A DNA stretch of 64,000 nucleotides from Streptomyces caelestis (GCF_014205255.1 NZ_JACHNE010000001.1:8184001-8248000); one strand, 5' to 3'; positions 33,608 through 42,459 are shown, counted from the stretch's first letter. The notes: a model not told the origin generated them from the sequence alone. Numbers and translations: made by a program.

Positions 33608-34057
33608 TCATCCCGCCCCCGAGCGGGGGGAGGGAGCGCCGGACGCCCAGGCGGCGATGGTGACGGTGGTGCCTGCGCCGGGCCGGCTGTCGAGGCAGAA
33701 CTCGTTGACCAGCCGTTTGGCTCCGCTCAACCCCAGCCCCAGGCCGCCACCGGTGGTGAAGCCGTCCGTCATGGCCTGCTGGAGGTCACGGATGCCGGGG
33801 CCGGTGTCCAGGAAGGTCAGGCGCAGCCCGCGGTTCGGCCCTGCGGCCAGGGCAGTGATCTCGAGGCGGCCACCGCCGCCGTGCACGAGGGTGTTGCGGG
33901 CCAGTTCGCTGGCCGCGGTGACCAGCTTCGTCTGCTGCACCAGGCCGAACCCGAGCTCCGCCGCGGTCTGCCGCACCCGCTGTCTGACCCAGGCGAGGTC
34001 AGCGTCCGAGCCGATCGGCAGGCTGATCGTGGCGGTGTCGGGAGAGGCCTGCGTCAT
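33608..34057 (-). CDS. rsbT: RsbT-type serine kinase / anti-sigma-like ATPase
   Basis: A 149-residue GHKL-ATPase of the RsbT/RsbW group. It has the N-box AASELARNTLVHGGGG, a G1 box LDTGPGI and G2 GGGLGLGLSGAKRLV. In stressosomes RsbT is held by RsbR/RsbS and released on stress to activate the sigma pathway. It overlaps the STAS-protein gene by four bases. The order RsbR-RsbS-RsbT on one strand supports the assignment over an RsbW-like anti-sigma factor. Confidence 0.85.
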   Translation of the reverse strand: MTQASPDTATISLPIGSDADLAWVRQRVRQTAAELGFGLVQQTKLVTAASELARNTLVHGGGGRLEITALAAGPNRGLRLTFLDTGPGIRDLQQAMTDGFTTGGGLGLGLSGAKRLVNEFCLDSRPGAGTTVTIAAWASGAPSPRSGAG

Positions 34058-34452
34058 GTGCCCTCCTGGGCCGGGCTGCGTGGGGAGGCGAGCAGGTCCA
34101 TCGCGCGTTCGGTGTTCAGGACGGTGTGCAGACCGGGCAGCGTGAGCCCCAGCTCCGCGAGCGTGATCGCCACGGCCGGCCGCATCCCGGCCACCACCGT
34201 TCGTGCGGCCAGCAGTCGGGCAGCGGAGGCGATCTCGGCCAGGACGCGCCCCAGGAACGAGTCGATGATCTCCACGCCGGAGATGTCGATCACCACACCG
34301 GAGGTGTTTCCCTGTGCGATGCGGTGGGTGATGTCCTGTTGCAGCTGCTCAGCGATGCCGTCGTGCAACTCGCCCGGCAGCGTGACCAGAAGAACGTCTC
34401 CCAGCGCCAGGACCGGCACGGGTGTCAGGTCGCCGAAGGGCCGGCTGTTCAT
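34054..34452 (-). CDS. rsbS: RsbS-type single STAS-domain stressosome protein
   Basis: A 132-residue STAS-domain protein with VPVLALGDVLLVTLPGELHD at the N-terminus, VVIDISGVEIIDSFLGRVLAEIA with the conserved Ser, and VAGMRPAVAITLAELGL. The Ser in the DSFLGR segment is the usual RsbS phosphorylation region. The start overlaps the stop of the RsbR-like gene, and its stop overlaps the RsbT-like gene. Confidence 0.88.
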   Translation of the reverse strand: MNSRPFGDLTPVPVLALGDVLLVTLPGELHDGIAEQLQQDITHRIAQGNTSGVVIDISGVEIIDSFLGRVLAEIASAARLLAARTVVAGMRPAVAITLAELGLTLPGLHTVLNTERAMDLLASPRSPAQEGT

Positions 34453-35381
34453 GCCCTGCTCGCACCGGCAGGAGCATGCGGGCTCACTTCGATGCCCTGC
34501 CGTTCCAGTGCGTGGGCGAGGGCGTCGGCCAGTCCGGCACGGGTGAGCACCGTTCCCAGGTCGATGCCGAGGTGGACGATGGTCTGGGCGATGGCGGGGC
34601 GGATGCCGGAGACGATGCACTCGGCGCCCATCAGCCGGGCCGCGGCGACGGTCTTCATCAGGTGCTGGGCGACCAGGGTGTCGACGGTGGGCACGCCGGT
34701 GATGTCGAGGATGGCATACCGGGCCTGCTCGCTGACCACCGCGTTCAGCAGGTTCTCCATGACCACCTGGCTGCGGGCGCTGTCCAGGGTGCCGATCAAG
34801 GGGACGGCGATGACGCCCTGCCACAGTGTGATCACCGGGGTGGCCACCTCCAGCAGCTGCCGGCGCTGCCGGGCGATCAGCTCCTCGCGGGCGCTCAGCG
34901 CCGTCTCCACCACCACGAGGCGAAGCGTGCCCATCAGCAGGGCCAGCGACAGCACACAGTCCTTGGCGTCGGGAGCGGCCGGATCCGGGAACTCGCCACG
35001 CAACACTTCGGTGACCGACCCGCGCAGGCCGGCGATCTCGTCGGCGATCTGTGCGGACGCGAACCCACTGCGGGCCCGAGAGGCGACCATACGTCCCAAC
35101 TGGTCGCGCACCGCCCGGAATCCAGGCGCCTCGATGTCCTCCAGCCGGCCGGTGGCGGCCACCGCGGACAACGCGTCCACCACGGCCTTGGACGCCTCCA
35201 CGGCCTCGTCCCGGGAGACGGTGAACACCATGCGGAACAGGGGCTCGTCCGCCCAGCGCTGGGCGATCCGCTCCCGCCGGCGTTCCAGGAAGGACCCCAC
35301 CAGCCGTGCTGCCGCCGAGTCGGCAGCCGCGTGCTGTTCCACCGGAACTTCTCCTTCTGCTTCCCTGTGCACGTACGACAC
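34449..35381 (-). CDS. rsbR: RsbR-type stressosome sensor
   Basis: A 310-residue protein. The N-terminal helical (RsbR-N / globin-like) region runs to about residue 180. The C-terminal STAS domain has TPVITLWQGVIAVPLIGTLD, AILDITGVPTVDTLVAQHL with the conserved Thr residues, and ECIVSGIRPAIAQTIVHLG. This two-part layout defines RsbR. It leads the rsbR-rsbS-rsbT operon and is divergent from the sigma factor gene, with about 170 bp between them. Confidence 0.88.
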   Translation of the reverse strand: MSYVHREAEGEVPVEQHAAADSAAARLVGSFLERRRERIAQRWADEPLFRMVFTVSRDEAVEASKAVVDALSAVAATGRLEDIEAPGFRAVRDQLGRMVASRARSGFASAQIADEIAGLRGSVTEVLRGEFPDPAAPDAKDCVLSLALLMGTLRLVVVETALSAREELIARQRRQLLEVATPVITLWQGVIAVPLIGTLDSARSQVVMENLLNAVVSEQARYAILDITGVPTVDTLVAQHLMKTVAAARLMGAECIVSGIRPAIAQTIVHLGIDLGTVLTRAGLADALAHALERQGIEVSPHAPAGASRA

Positions 35382-35464
35382 GGCTCACTTTGTTGCCCTA
35401 CGGCTATAGTTGTCAAACAGCAACTTTTCTTCCGGGATCCGTCTCGTTTACCTGCCGACGCCCT

Positions 35465-35489
35465 GTTTGGATCTTCCGTGCCCGGGTAG
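35465..35489 (+). promoter_or_regulatory. SigB-type promoter of the sigma factor gene
   Basis: GTTT (35465-35468), a 15-base spacer and GGGTAG (35484-35489) match the Streptomyces SigB-class consensus GNNT-N14-16-GGGTAC/T. It lies about 60 bp ahead of the sigma gene and suggests self-activation. Confidence 0.6.
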
Positions 35490-35550
35490 CGGCCCTGCAC
35501 GGCGGCCTGCTCCTGGAGCGGGCCACGACCATCAGGGAGGGGCTGTGAGC

Positions 35551-36390
35551 GTGACGACTCAGGTCGACGCGGCGGCGGACACGGATACCGGCCTGCCGCA
35601 GATCACCAACCCGCAGCAGATGGCTCCCAAGGACGCTCGGCACCTGACCAAGCTGTTCCTCGACCAGCTCGCGGTACTCGAAGAGGGAACTCGCGCATAC
35701 CAGTACGCGCGCAACACCCTCATCGAAATGAACATGTCCCTGGTGCGCTTTGCGGCCCGGCGGTTCCGCAGCAACGGTCAGGACATCGAGGACGTCGTCC
35801 AGGTCGGCACGATAGGCCTCATCAAGGCCATCGACCGATTCGAGATCTCTCGCGAGGTCCAGTTCACCAGCTTCGCGGTCCCTTACATCGTGGGGGAGAT
35901 CAAGCGGTACTTCCGTGACACGTCCTGGTCCGTGCACGTGCCCCGACGTCTCCAGGAGGCACGCGCGGAACTCGCCAGGGCCACCGACGAACTCAGCTCA
36001 CGCCTGGGCCGCAAGCCCACAGCCTCCGAACTCGCCGCGCTGATGAACCTCACGGAGGCGGAAGTCGTCGAGGCCCAGGTCGCGGCCAACGGCTACACCG
36101 CCGCCTCCCTCGACGCCGCCATCAGCAGCGACTCCGAAGAGGACGCGACCCTCTTCAACTTCATCGGCCAGGAGGACCCCGCCCTCGCACGCGTCGAGGA
36201 CTTCCACGCGCTGGCGCCCCTCATCGCCGAACTCGACGAACGAGACCGCCTCATCCTTCACTTGCGGTTCGTCGAAGAGCGCGGACAGGCACAGATCGGC
36301 GAGCGGCTGGGTATCTCGCAGATGCAGGTCTCCCGCCTGATCTCCCGGATCCTGGGTCGCCTGCGTTCACAGATGCTCGCTCAGAACTGA
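35551..36390 (+). CDS. SigB/SigF/SigG-class RNA polymerase sigma factor
   Basis: A stress-type sigma-70 family factor of about 279 residues. Region 2 reads LVRFAARRFRSNGQDIEDVVQVGTIG and FTSFAVPYIVGEIKRYFRD. Region 3 includes WSVHVPRRLQEARAELARA. Region 4 has LDERDRLILHLRFVEERGQAQIGE and GISQMQVSRLISRIL. I prefer GTG at 35551, eight bases after GGGAGGGG; GTG at 35545 is only two bases from it. It is divergent from the stressosome genes, the likely upstream switch. No anti-sigma or anti-anti-sigma gene other than these lies next to it. Confidence 0.92.
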   Translation: MTTQVDAAADTDTGLPQITNPQQMAPKDARHLTKLFLDQLAVLEEGTRAYQYARNTLIEMNMSLVRFAARRFRSNGQDIEDVVQVGTIGLIKAIDRFEISREVQFTSFAVPYIVGEIKRYFRDTSWSVHVPRRLQEARAELARATDELSSRLGRKPTASELAALMNLTEAEVVEAQVAANGYTAASLDAAISSDSEEDATLFNFIGQEDPALARVEDFHALAPLIAELDERDRLILHLRFVEERGQAQIGERLGISQMQVSRLISRILGRLRSQMLAQN

Positions 36391-36437
36391 CCAGTGATGT
36401 GGCCTGGCGGTGGTGTCGGGCAGGTGGTGTGCGCCGG

Positions 36438-36812
36438 TCATGGGATCGCCTCCTTGACCTGCTGGCAGCGGGCGCAGTAGCGGGCCTGCGGCACGATCAT
36501 CAGCCGCTGCCGGTCGACGGGGCGCCGGCACAGGTGGCAGGTGCCGTACATGCCCTCCTTCATGCGGGTGAGGGCCGCTTCGACGTCGGCGAGGACCATG
36601 CGGGCGGAGGCGGCGAGCTTGATGCGGACCTCCACCTGCGCGGGGGTCTGCCGCTGGAGCCGGTCCTCGGCACGGGAGGTGGTGGGTCCGGCGAGCTGGC
36701 GCAGCTGCTCCCGTCGGAACAAGCGCTGCTCCTGCAGGTTCTCGCGCAGCGCGGCGAGGTCTTCGGCCGACAGGTGGGTCGTGCTCTCGCCGATGGTCTG
36801 GTCGGTCACCAC
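36438..36812 (-). CDS. DksA/TraR-family zinc-finger protein
   Basis: A 124-residue DksA/TraR C4-type zinc-finger protein. A coiled-coil N-terminal half (LSAEDLAALRENLQEQRLFRREQL) is followed by the zinc finger CHLCRRPVDRQRL...YCARCQ. GTG at 36812 is used, with a second in-frame GTG at 36809. It probably binds RNA polymerase through its secondary channel, as known for the family. A paralogue lies directly upstream on the same strand. Confidence 0.85.
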   Translation of the reverse strand: MVTDQTIGESTTHLSAEDLAALRENLQEQRLFRREQLRQLAGPTTSRAEDRLQRQTPAQVEVRIKLAASARMVLADVEAALTRMKEGMYGTCHLCRRPVDRQRLMIVPQARYCARCQQVKEAIP

Positions 36813-36857
36813 GTCACCCCTTCGAGGCAGGGCGTAGGAGGTCGGTACGGGCGTCGG

Positions 36858-37169
36858 TCAGGTGGCGCGGCGCCGGCAGGCGACGCAGTGGCGGGTGTAG
36901 GGGAGGATCTCCAGGCGTTCCGCGGGGACGGGTCTGGCGCAGCCCAGGCAGGTGCCGTAGGTGCCGTCCTCGATGCGGGCGAAAGCCTCCTCGATCTCTT
37001 CGAGGACCCGCTCCATCGCGGTCTTCCGGGCGGCGAGCAGGTGGTCGTCCGCGCTGGGCTCGGTCCCGTCGAGGGCCTGCAACTGCGCCAGCCGGGAGGT
37101 GCGGGCGTGTTCCAGGCGCTGACGGGCCTCGTGAAGGTGGGGCTCGGCCCGGGCGGCATCGAACGGCAT
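36858..37169 (-). CDS. DksA/TraR-family zinc-finger protein (second copy)
   Basis: A 103-residue DksA/TraR protein with a helical N-terminus (MPFDAARAEPHLHEARQRLEHARTSRL), an EEIEEAFARIEDGTYGTC segment and a zinc finger CLGCARPVPAERLEILPYTRHCVAC. ATG at 37169 follows AAAGGGA. It lies 46 bp from the related gene downstream, so the pair is likely co-transcribed. The 294-bp divergent region to the kinase gene is G-rich, and I found no firm operator in it. Confidence 0.85.
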   Translation of the reverse strand: MPFDAARAEPHLHEARQRLEHARTSRLAQLQALDGTEPSADDHLLAARKTAMERVLEEIEEAFARIEDGTYGTCLGCARPVPAERLEILPYTRHCVACRRRAT

Positions 37170-37463
37170 GGTCGGTCCCTTTCTCGGCCGGGGTGAGGGG
37201 GTGCTCTCCACCCTGGCCGGGCCCGTCGCGGACGCCTATCGGGCGCGGGGCCCATTTGTGCCGGGGCAGGGGACCCATGCGGCCCTGCCCTGGGTGGCGC
37301 GGGACCGAAAATGGGGGTCACTACCCATCGACGGGGCGCTCGGGACGGGGCAGGCTGGCCGCAGGCCCACTGGAGCACCCCGGGATCGTGAACGCGGTCG
37401 GGGCCGTGCGCGGTCCGATGACGGAGGTGAACCGAGGTTTTACGGAAGAGAGGCGGAGCGCCG

Positions 37464-38417
37464 GTGTCCTTGTTCTGGCGGATCTTCGCCCTCAACGCCG
37501 TGGTGCTGGGCACGGCCACGGCCCTGTTGCTGTGGGCGCCGGTGACCGTCTCCGTGCCGGTTCTGCTCACCGAGGCGATCATCCTCGTCGGGGGTCTGGC
37601 CGTCATGCTGGTCGCCAACGCCGCGCTGCTACGGCTCGGCCTGGCCCCGCTGGGCCGGCTCACGAAGCTGATGACCACGGTGGACCTGCTGCGTCCCGGC
37701 CAGCGCCTGCCCGCTACCGGCGGTGGCGAGATCACCGAGGTGATCCGTACGTTCAACGCCATGCTGCAGCGGCTGGAACACGAAAGGGCCACCAGCAGCG
37801 CCCGTGCCCTGCTGGCCCAGGAGGCCGAACGCCGCCGCATCGCGCAGGAACTCCACGACGAGGTCGGCCAGAGCATGACCGCGATCCTGTTGGAACTCAA
37901 GCGGGCCTCGGACGAGGCACCGCCGCCGCTGCGCAAGCAGTTGCACGAGGTGCAGGAGATCACCCGGGAGAGCCTGGACGAGGTCCGCCGCCTGGCGCGC
38001 AGGCTGCGGCCCGGAGTGCTGGACGACCTGGGTCTGGTCAGCGCGCTGACCTCGCTCACCGAGGACTTCGCCACCCACACGGGGTTGCGGGTCACCCGCC
38101 GTTTCGATGCCGACCTGCCGGTCCTGGAGCCGGAGACGGAACTGGTCCTCTATCGCGTCGCCCAGGAGTCGATGACCAACGTCGCCCGGCATGCGGACGC
38201 CACACAGGTCACCGTCGCCCTGCGGCACACCGACGACCACCTGGTGCTGGCCGTCACCGACGACGGCTGCGGCGTGGAGGCCCCCAGAGAGGGCGCCGGC
38301 ATCCGCGGCATGCGCGAACGGGCCCTGCTGATCGGCGGCAGCCTCGACATCGCCCCGGCACCCGACACCGGCACCCGGGTCCAGCTCACCGCGCCCGTCT
38401 CCAGGAAGCAGCCCTGA
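37464..38417 (+). CDS. NarL-type sensor histidine kinase
   Basis: A 317-residue kinase. Two N-terminal membrane helices (LFWRIFALNAVVLGTATALLLW, LLTEAIILVGGLAVMLVAN) are followed by a HAMP linker with PLGRLTKLM. The HisKA_3 domain contains RRRIAQELHDEVGQSM (phosphorylated His). The ATPase has YRVAQESMTNVARHADA, DDGCGV and GIRGMRERA. No large extracellular sensor is present. The response regulator gene follows after two bases. Confidence 0.9.
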   Translation: MSLFWRIFALNAVVLGTATALLLWAPVTVSVPVLLTEAIILVGGLAVMLVANAALLRLGLAPLGRLTKLMTTVDLLRPGQRLPATGGGEITEVIRTFNAMLQRLEHERATSSARALLAQEAERRRIAQELHDEVGQSMTAILLELKRASDEAPPPLRKQLHEVQEITRESLDEVRRLARRLRPGVLDDLGLVSALTSLTEDFATHTGLRVTRRFDADLPVLEPETELVLYRVAQESMTNVARHADATQVTVALRHTDDHLVLAVTDDGCGVEAPREGAGIRGMRERALLIGGSLDIAPAPDTGTRVQLTAPVSRKQP

Positions 38418-38419
38418 CC

Positions 38420-39103
38420 ATGTCCGAAGCGACCACGACCGCCACGACGGGCACGGGCACGATCCGCATCCTGCTCGCCGACGACCACGCGCTGGTGCGC
38501 CGCGGGGTGCGGCTCATCCTCGACCGGGAACCGGACCTCGAAGTCGTCGCCGAGGCCGGGGACGGCGCCGAGGCCATCGAGATGGCCCGCGCCCGCGACG
38601 TCGACCTGGCCGTGCTGGACATCGCCATGCCGCGGCTGACCGGCCTGCAGGCCGCCCGTGAACTGGCCGCCGCCGAGCCGGGCCTGCGGATCATGATGCT
38701 CACGATGCACGACAACGAGCAGTACTTCTTCCAGGCCCTGAAGGCCGGCGCCAGCGGGTACGTGCTGAAGTCCGTCGCCGACCGGGACCTGGTCGCCGCC
38801 TGCCGGGCCGCGATGCGGGACGAGCCCTTCCTGTATCCGGGCGCGGTCACCGCCCTGATCCGCAACTACCTCGACCGGGCCCGCCAGGGCGAGGAGACGC
38901 CCGACCAGATCCTCACCCCCCGCGAGGAAGAGGTCCTCAAGCTGGTGGCCGAGGGCCACTCGTCCAAGGAGATCGCCGACCTGCTGTTCATCAGCATCAA
39001 GACCGTCCAGCGGCACCGCGCCAACCTGCTGCAGAAACTCGGCCTGCGTGACCGCCTGGAACTGACCCGGTACGCCATCCGCGCCGGCCTGATCGAAGCC
39101 TGA
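38420..39103 (+). CDS. NarL/FixJ-family response regulator
   Basis: A 227-residue regulator. The receiver domain has LLADDHALVRRGV, the phosphorylation site in DLAVLDIAMPRL, LTMHD and the GASGYVLKS switch region. The LuxR-type helix-turn-helix reads LTPREEEVLKLVAEGHSSK and ISIKTVQRHRANLLQKLGL. ATG at 38420 lies two bases after the kinase stop. Close linkage to stress genes suggests a stress or respiration role, but the signal is unknown. Confidence 0.92.
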   Translation: MSEATTTATTGTGTIRILLADDHALVRRGVRLILDREPDLEVVAEAGDGAEAIEMARARDVDLAVLDIAMPRLTGLQAARELAAAEPGLRIMMLTMHDNEQYFFQALKAGASGYVLKSVADRDLVAACRAAMRDEPFLYPGAVTALIRNYLDRARQGEETPDQILTPREEEVLKLVAEGHSSKEIADLLFISIKTVQRHRANLLQKLGLRDRLELTRYAIRAGLIEA

Positions 39104-39154
39104 ACCGCCCGCCCGCCCGTACCGCAGCACACGACGATGAAAGGGGGACGGTGC

Positions 39155-39568
39155 ATGCACCGCGCGGCGCGCACCGCCCCCGGTAACAGCAGCGCCCGGC
39201 CCCGCGCCGCGGTACTGGCGGCCGTCGTGCTGACGCTGCTGGCCGTGCTCGGCATCGCCGGTCCACCGCCCGGTGCGACGGGCGAGCCGGTGGCCGGCGC
39301 GGTGGCAGGGGTCGGCCGGCACGGGGACACCGGGCCGCGCGCCGACGACGGATGCGACACCGAATGCGCCGTCCGGGCGGCACCCCGCCAGGAGCCGCAC
39401 AGCGAGCAGCCGGCCCCGCGTGGTCTCCTCGCGACCTGCGTCCCCGGCACGGACGCCGTCCCACCGGGCGCCGCGCGGCTCCCGGCGCCGGCCGCCCACA
39501 CCCCCTCCCCGGGTCCTCACACACTCCATGACCGTGGGCGAGCGCCCCCGGCTACCTCCGGCATCTGA
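39155..39568 (+). CDS. Small secreted/lipoprotein-like hypothetical protein
   Basis: About 137 residues from ATG 39155, which follows GGGGGACGG; an in-frame ATG lies at 39137. It has a basic start, one hydrophobic segment (AAVLAAVVLTLLAVLGIAG) and a long Pro/Ala/Gly-rich, probably disordered remainder with a few cysteines. No family recognised. It ends 74 bp before the SecDF gene. Codon use matches neighbours, but expression is uncertain. Confidence 0.5.
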   Translation: MHRAARTAPGNSSARPRAAVLAAVVLTLLAVLGIAGPPPGATGEPVAGAVAGVGRHGDTGPRADDGCDTECAVRAAPRQEPHSEQPAPRGLLATCVPGTDAVPPGAARLPAPAAHTPSPGPHTLHDRGRAPPATSGI

Positions 39569-39642
39569 CATCCCCTTTCCCTCTCCTCTACAGCACCCCG
39601 CCCGCCTTGCGCGGACCGCGGTGCGCCTGCCGGAGGCACCCG

Positions 39643-41898
39643 TTGAACCGTTCCCTGCGCGTGAGGGCGCTGCTCGCCCTCGCCGTGCTCGCCCTCTCCC
39701 TGTACATCGCCGTCACCGTGCCGGTCCGCCTCGGACTCGACCTGCGCGGCGGTACGCAGCTCGTGCTGCAGACCCGCTCCACCCCCACCACCGAAGCCGA
39801 CAGTGAGGCCACCGACCGCACCCTGGAGGTGTTGCGCGGCCGTATCGACGGGCTCGGCGTCGCCGAACCCACCCTCGTCCGATCCGGCGGGAACCGGATC
39901 ATCGTCGAACTGCCCGGTGTGCAGGACCCGAAGCGGGCGGCCGATGTCCTGGGCCGTACCGCGCAGCTCACCTTCCACCCGGTGCTCGGCACCGCGGACA
40001 GCACCGACGACGCCTCCCGGCCGCTGCCGAAGCGACCCCGGGAACACGTCCTGCCCGACGAGTCCGGCACACCGCTGCGCCTCGGGGCCGCGGCCCTGAC
40101 CGGCGAGGACGTCAAGGAGGCCGCCGCCCGGTTCGACCAGCAGGGCGGCGCCGGATGGCACGTCACCGTCGACTTCGAGGGCGACGGCCGGGCCGGCTGG
40201 GCCCGGCTGACCGGCGAGGCCGCCTGCCACCCGGCGGGCGACCCGGCGCGGCGGGTCGCCATCGTCCTCGACGACAAGGTCATCTCCTCGCCGCAGGTCG
40301 ACCCGTCCGTCGCCTGCCGGACCGGCATCCGCGACGGCGCCACACAGATCACGGGCTCCTTCGGCCCGGAGAAGGCCCGCGAACTCTCCCTGCTCGTCAA
40401 CGGCGGGGCCCTGCCCGTGCCCGTCGAGACCGTGGAGCAGCGCACCGTCGGCCCGACGCTCGGGGCGCAGGCCATCACCGCGAGCGCCTGGGCGGCGGCC
40501 ATCGGCACCGCGCTGACCTCGCTGTTCATCATCGGCGTCTACCGGCTGATGGGCGTACTGGCCGCTGTCGCGCTGGCCTGCTACGGCCTCGTCTCCTACG
40601 CCGCGCTGGCCGCGCTCGGCGCCACCCTGACCCTGCCGGGACTGGCCGGTTTCGTTCTGGCGATCGGCATGGCCGTGGACGCCAACGTGCTGGTCTTCGA
40701 ACGGGCCCGCGAGGAGTACGCGGCCCGCCGCCGGCCCAGTACGCGCTCGGCGCTGACGGCCGGGTTCCGCGACGCCTTCAGCGCGATCGCCGACTCCAAC
40801 ATCACCACCCTGATCGCGGCCGCCCTGCTGTTCTTCCTCGCCTCCGGGCCGGTGCGCGGCTTCGGCGTCACCCTGGGCATCGGTGTGCTCGCCTCCATGT
40901 TCAGCGCCCTGGTGATCACCCGCGTGCTCGCCGAGGTCGCCGTGAGCCGCCCCCGGGTTCGCCGCCGCCCCCGCCTCACCGGCATCGCCACCACCGGTGC
41001 GGTCCGCGACCGCCTCACCCGCCGCAACCCACGGCTGATGCGCCGCCCCCGCCGCTGGCTGGCCGTGTCAGCCGCCGCGCTGATCCTGGCGGGCTCGGGC
41101 ATCGCGGTACGCGGCATCGACCTCGGTGTGGAGTTCACCGGTGGCCGCCTGATCGAGTACGCCACCACCAGCCCCGTCGACCCCGACCGGGTCCGTACCG
41201 CCCTCGCCGACGCCGGGTTCCCCCGGGCCGTCGTGCAGTCCTCCGGCGAGACGGGGCTGACGGTGCGCACCGATCCGCTGACCAACGCGGAGGAGACCGA
41301 GGTCACCGGTACCGTGCGTGATCTCGCGAGCGGGGCGGACAAGGTCCGCGACGAACTGGTCGGCCCCAGCCTGGGCGAGGAACTGCGCCGGGGCGCCCTG
41401 ATCGCGCTCGCCGTGGCTCTCGGCGCCCAGTTCGTCTACCTCGCGGCACGCTTCCGGTCGGTGTTCGCCGCGGCGGCGGTCGTCGCCCTCGCCCACGACG
41501 TGGTGATCCTCGTCGGCGTCTTCGCCTGGCTCGGCAGGCCCGTCGACGGGGTGTTCCTGGCGGCCCTGCTCACCGTCATCGGCTACTCGGTGAACGACTC
41601 CGTGGTCCTCTTCGACCGCGTCAGGGAGCTCGCCCGCAACTCCCCAGGGGCACCGCTGCCGGACATCACCGATCAGGCCATCCTGCAGACCCTGCCCCGG
41701 ACCGTGAACACGGGCATCGGCGCAGCGTTCATCCTCACCGCCCTCGCGGTGCTCGGCGGGTCGTCGCTCACCGACTTCGCCCTGGCCCTGCTCATCGGCC
41801 TCGTGGTCGGTACGTACTCCTCCGTCCTCACCGCCGCCCCCGTGGCGATCCAGCTCCACCACCGCACCTCGGCCCGGCCGCCGTCCGGCCGCATCTGA
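39643..41898 (+). CDS. secDF: Fused SecDF protein-export membrane protein
   Basis: A fused SecD-SecF of about 751 residues. The SecD half begins with LGLDLRGGTQLVLQ and has a periplasmic domain with RIDGLGVAEPTL and IVELPG. Its membrane part has GMAVDANVLVFERAREE. The SecF half begins at about residue 490 with GIDLGVEFTGGRLIEY, and its membrane part has LTVIGYSVNDSVVLFDRVRE. I use TTG at 39643 because GGAGG lies seven bases before it and no better start exists. Streptomyces usually encode separate housekeeping secD and secF near ruvB/yajC, so this fused copy is probably additional. Confidence 0.9.
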   Translation: MNRSLRVRALLALAVLALSLYIAVTVPVRLGLDLRGGTQLVLQTRSTPTTEADSEATDRTLEVLRGRIDGLGVAEPTLVRSGGNRIIVELPGVQDPKRAADVLGRTAQLTFHPVLGTADSTDDASRPLPKRPREHVLPDESGTPLRLGAAALTGEDVKEAAARFDQQGGAGWHVTVDFEGDGRAGWARLTGEAACHPAGDPARRVAIVLDDKVISSPQVDPSVACRTGIRDGATQITGSFGPEKARELSLLVNGGALPVPVETVEQRTVGPTLGAQAITASAWAAAIGTALTSLFIIGVYRLMGVLAAVALACYGLVSYAALAALGATLTLPGLAGFVLAIGMAVDANVLVFERAREEYAARRRPSTRSALTAGFRDAFSAIADSNITTLIAAALLFFLASGPVRGFGVTLGIGVLASMFSALVITRVLAEVAVSRPRVRRRPRLTGIATTGAVRDRLTRRNPRLMRRPRRWLAVSAAALILAGSGIAVRGIDLGVEFTGGRLIEYATTSPVDPDRVRTALADAGFPRAVVQSSGETGLTVRTDPLTNAEETEVTGTVRDLASGADKVRDELVGPSLGEELRRGALIALAVALGAQFVYLAARFRSVFAAAAVVALAHDVVILVGVFAWLGRPVDGVFLAALLTVIGYSVNDSVVLFDRVRELARNSPGAPLPDITDQAILQTLPRTVNTGIGAAFILTALAVLGGSSLTDFALALLIGLVVGTYSSVLTAAPVAIQLHHRTSARPPSGRI

Positions 41899-41924
41899 CC
41901 CGGCCGGGGATCGGGCGCGGGTGA

Positions 41925-41955
41925 GGCGGGTGAGCCCTCGTCCGGCTCACCCGCC
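41925..41955. terminator. Bidirectional terminator between secDF and the DoxX gene
   Basis: Perfect 12-base arms (41925-41936, 41944-41955) with a seven-base loop between two convergent genes. Confidence 0.8.
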
Positions 41956-41977
41956 TTCCCCCGTGCGCGCCGCTGTG

Positions 41978-42415
41978 TCAGCGCGAGGGCCGTTCGCCGT
42001 GGTGGCGTTGGGCGAGCCGGGCGAGGGCGACCGCGCCGAGCAGGAGGCCGAAGTCGCGCAGCGCGATGTCGTAGTACCCCGGGATGGTCAGCAGGTTGAC
42101 GATGATGCCGGCCAGCCATCCGGCCACCAGCCAGCCCCCGAAGCGCGGGGCCAGAGCGACGGCGAGGCCGGCGACGATCTCGATGACACCGACGGCGTAC
42201 ATGGCCGCCTGGGCGCTGCCGGGCACGACGTCGTCGATCCATGGCGCGAGGTAGGCGGGCCAGTCCACGAGCAGGTTGGCGAACTTGTCCAGCCCGAACA
42301 GGATCGGCGCCACGGTGAACCCGGCGCGCAGGATGACGAACGCCTGGTAGCCGGGGTCACTGAGCATGGCCCGCCGGGGCGCGGCGGACGGGGTGATGTG
42401 GGTGGTGGACGTCAT
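41978..42415 (-). CDS. DoxX-family membrane protein
   Basis: A 145-residue protein with about four membrane helices. It has FVILRAGFTVAPILFGLDKFANLLVDW, YAVGVIEIVAGLAVALAPRFG and ALRDFGLLLGAVALARL, as in DoxX-like proteins. It is divergent from an HTH regulator with a cysteine cluster. A 9-bp inverted repeat between them (42428-42459) is a probable shared operator. Redox stress function is suggested by family and context. Confidence 0.8.
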   Translation of the reverse strand: MTSTTHITPSAAPRRAMLSDPGYQAFVILRAGFTVAPILFGLDKFANLLVDWPAYLAPWIDDVVPGSAQAAMYAVGVIEIVAGLAVALAPRFGGWLVAGWLAGIIVNLLTIPGYYDIALRDFGLLLGAVALARLAQRHHGERPSR

Positions 42416-42427
42416 GGCGCACCGCTC

Positions 42428-42459
42428 CTTCTATCGACAACTCTCACTAACGATAGAAG
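42428..42459. promoter_or_regulatory. Inverted-repeat operator between DoxX and SufR-like regulator genes
   Basis: Perfect nine-base arms CTTCTATCG (42428-42436) and CGATAGAAG (42451-42459) with a 14-base spacer. It sits 13 bp from the doxX start and upstream of the regulator promoter. Confidence 0.65.

Noticed and set aside
37170..37463. DevR/DosR-like palindrome between the DksA pair and the histidine kinase
   Set aside because: GGGACC and GGGTC fragments are present, but spacing and symmetry do not match a clear consensus.
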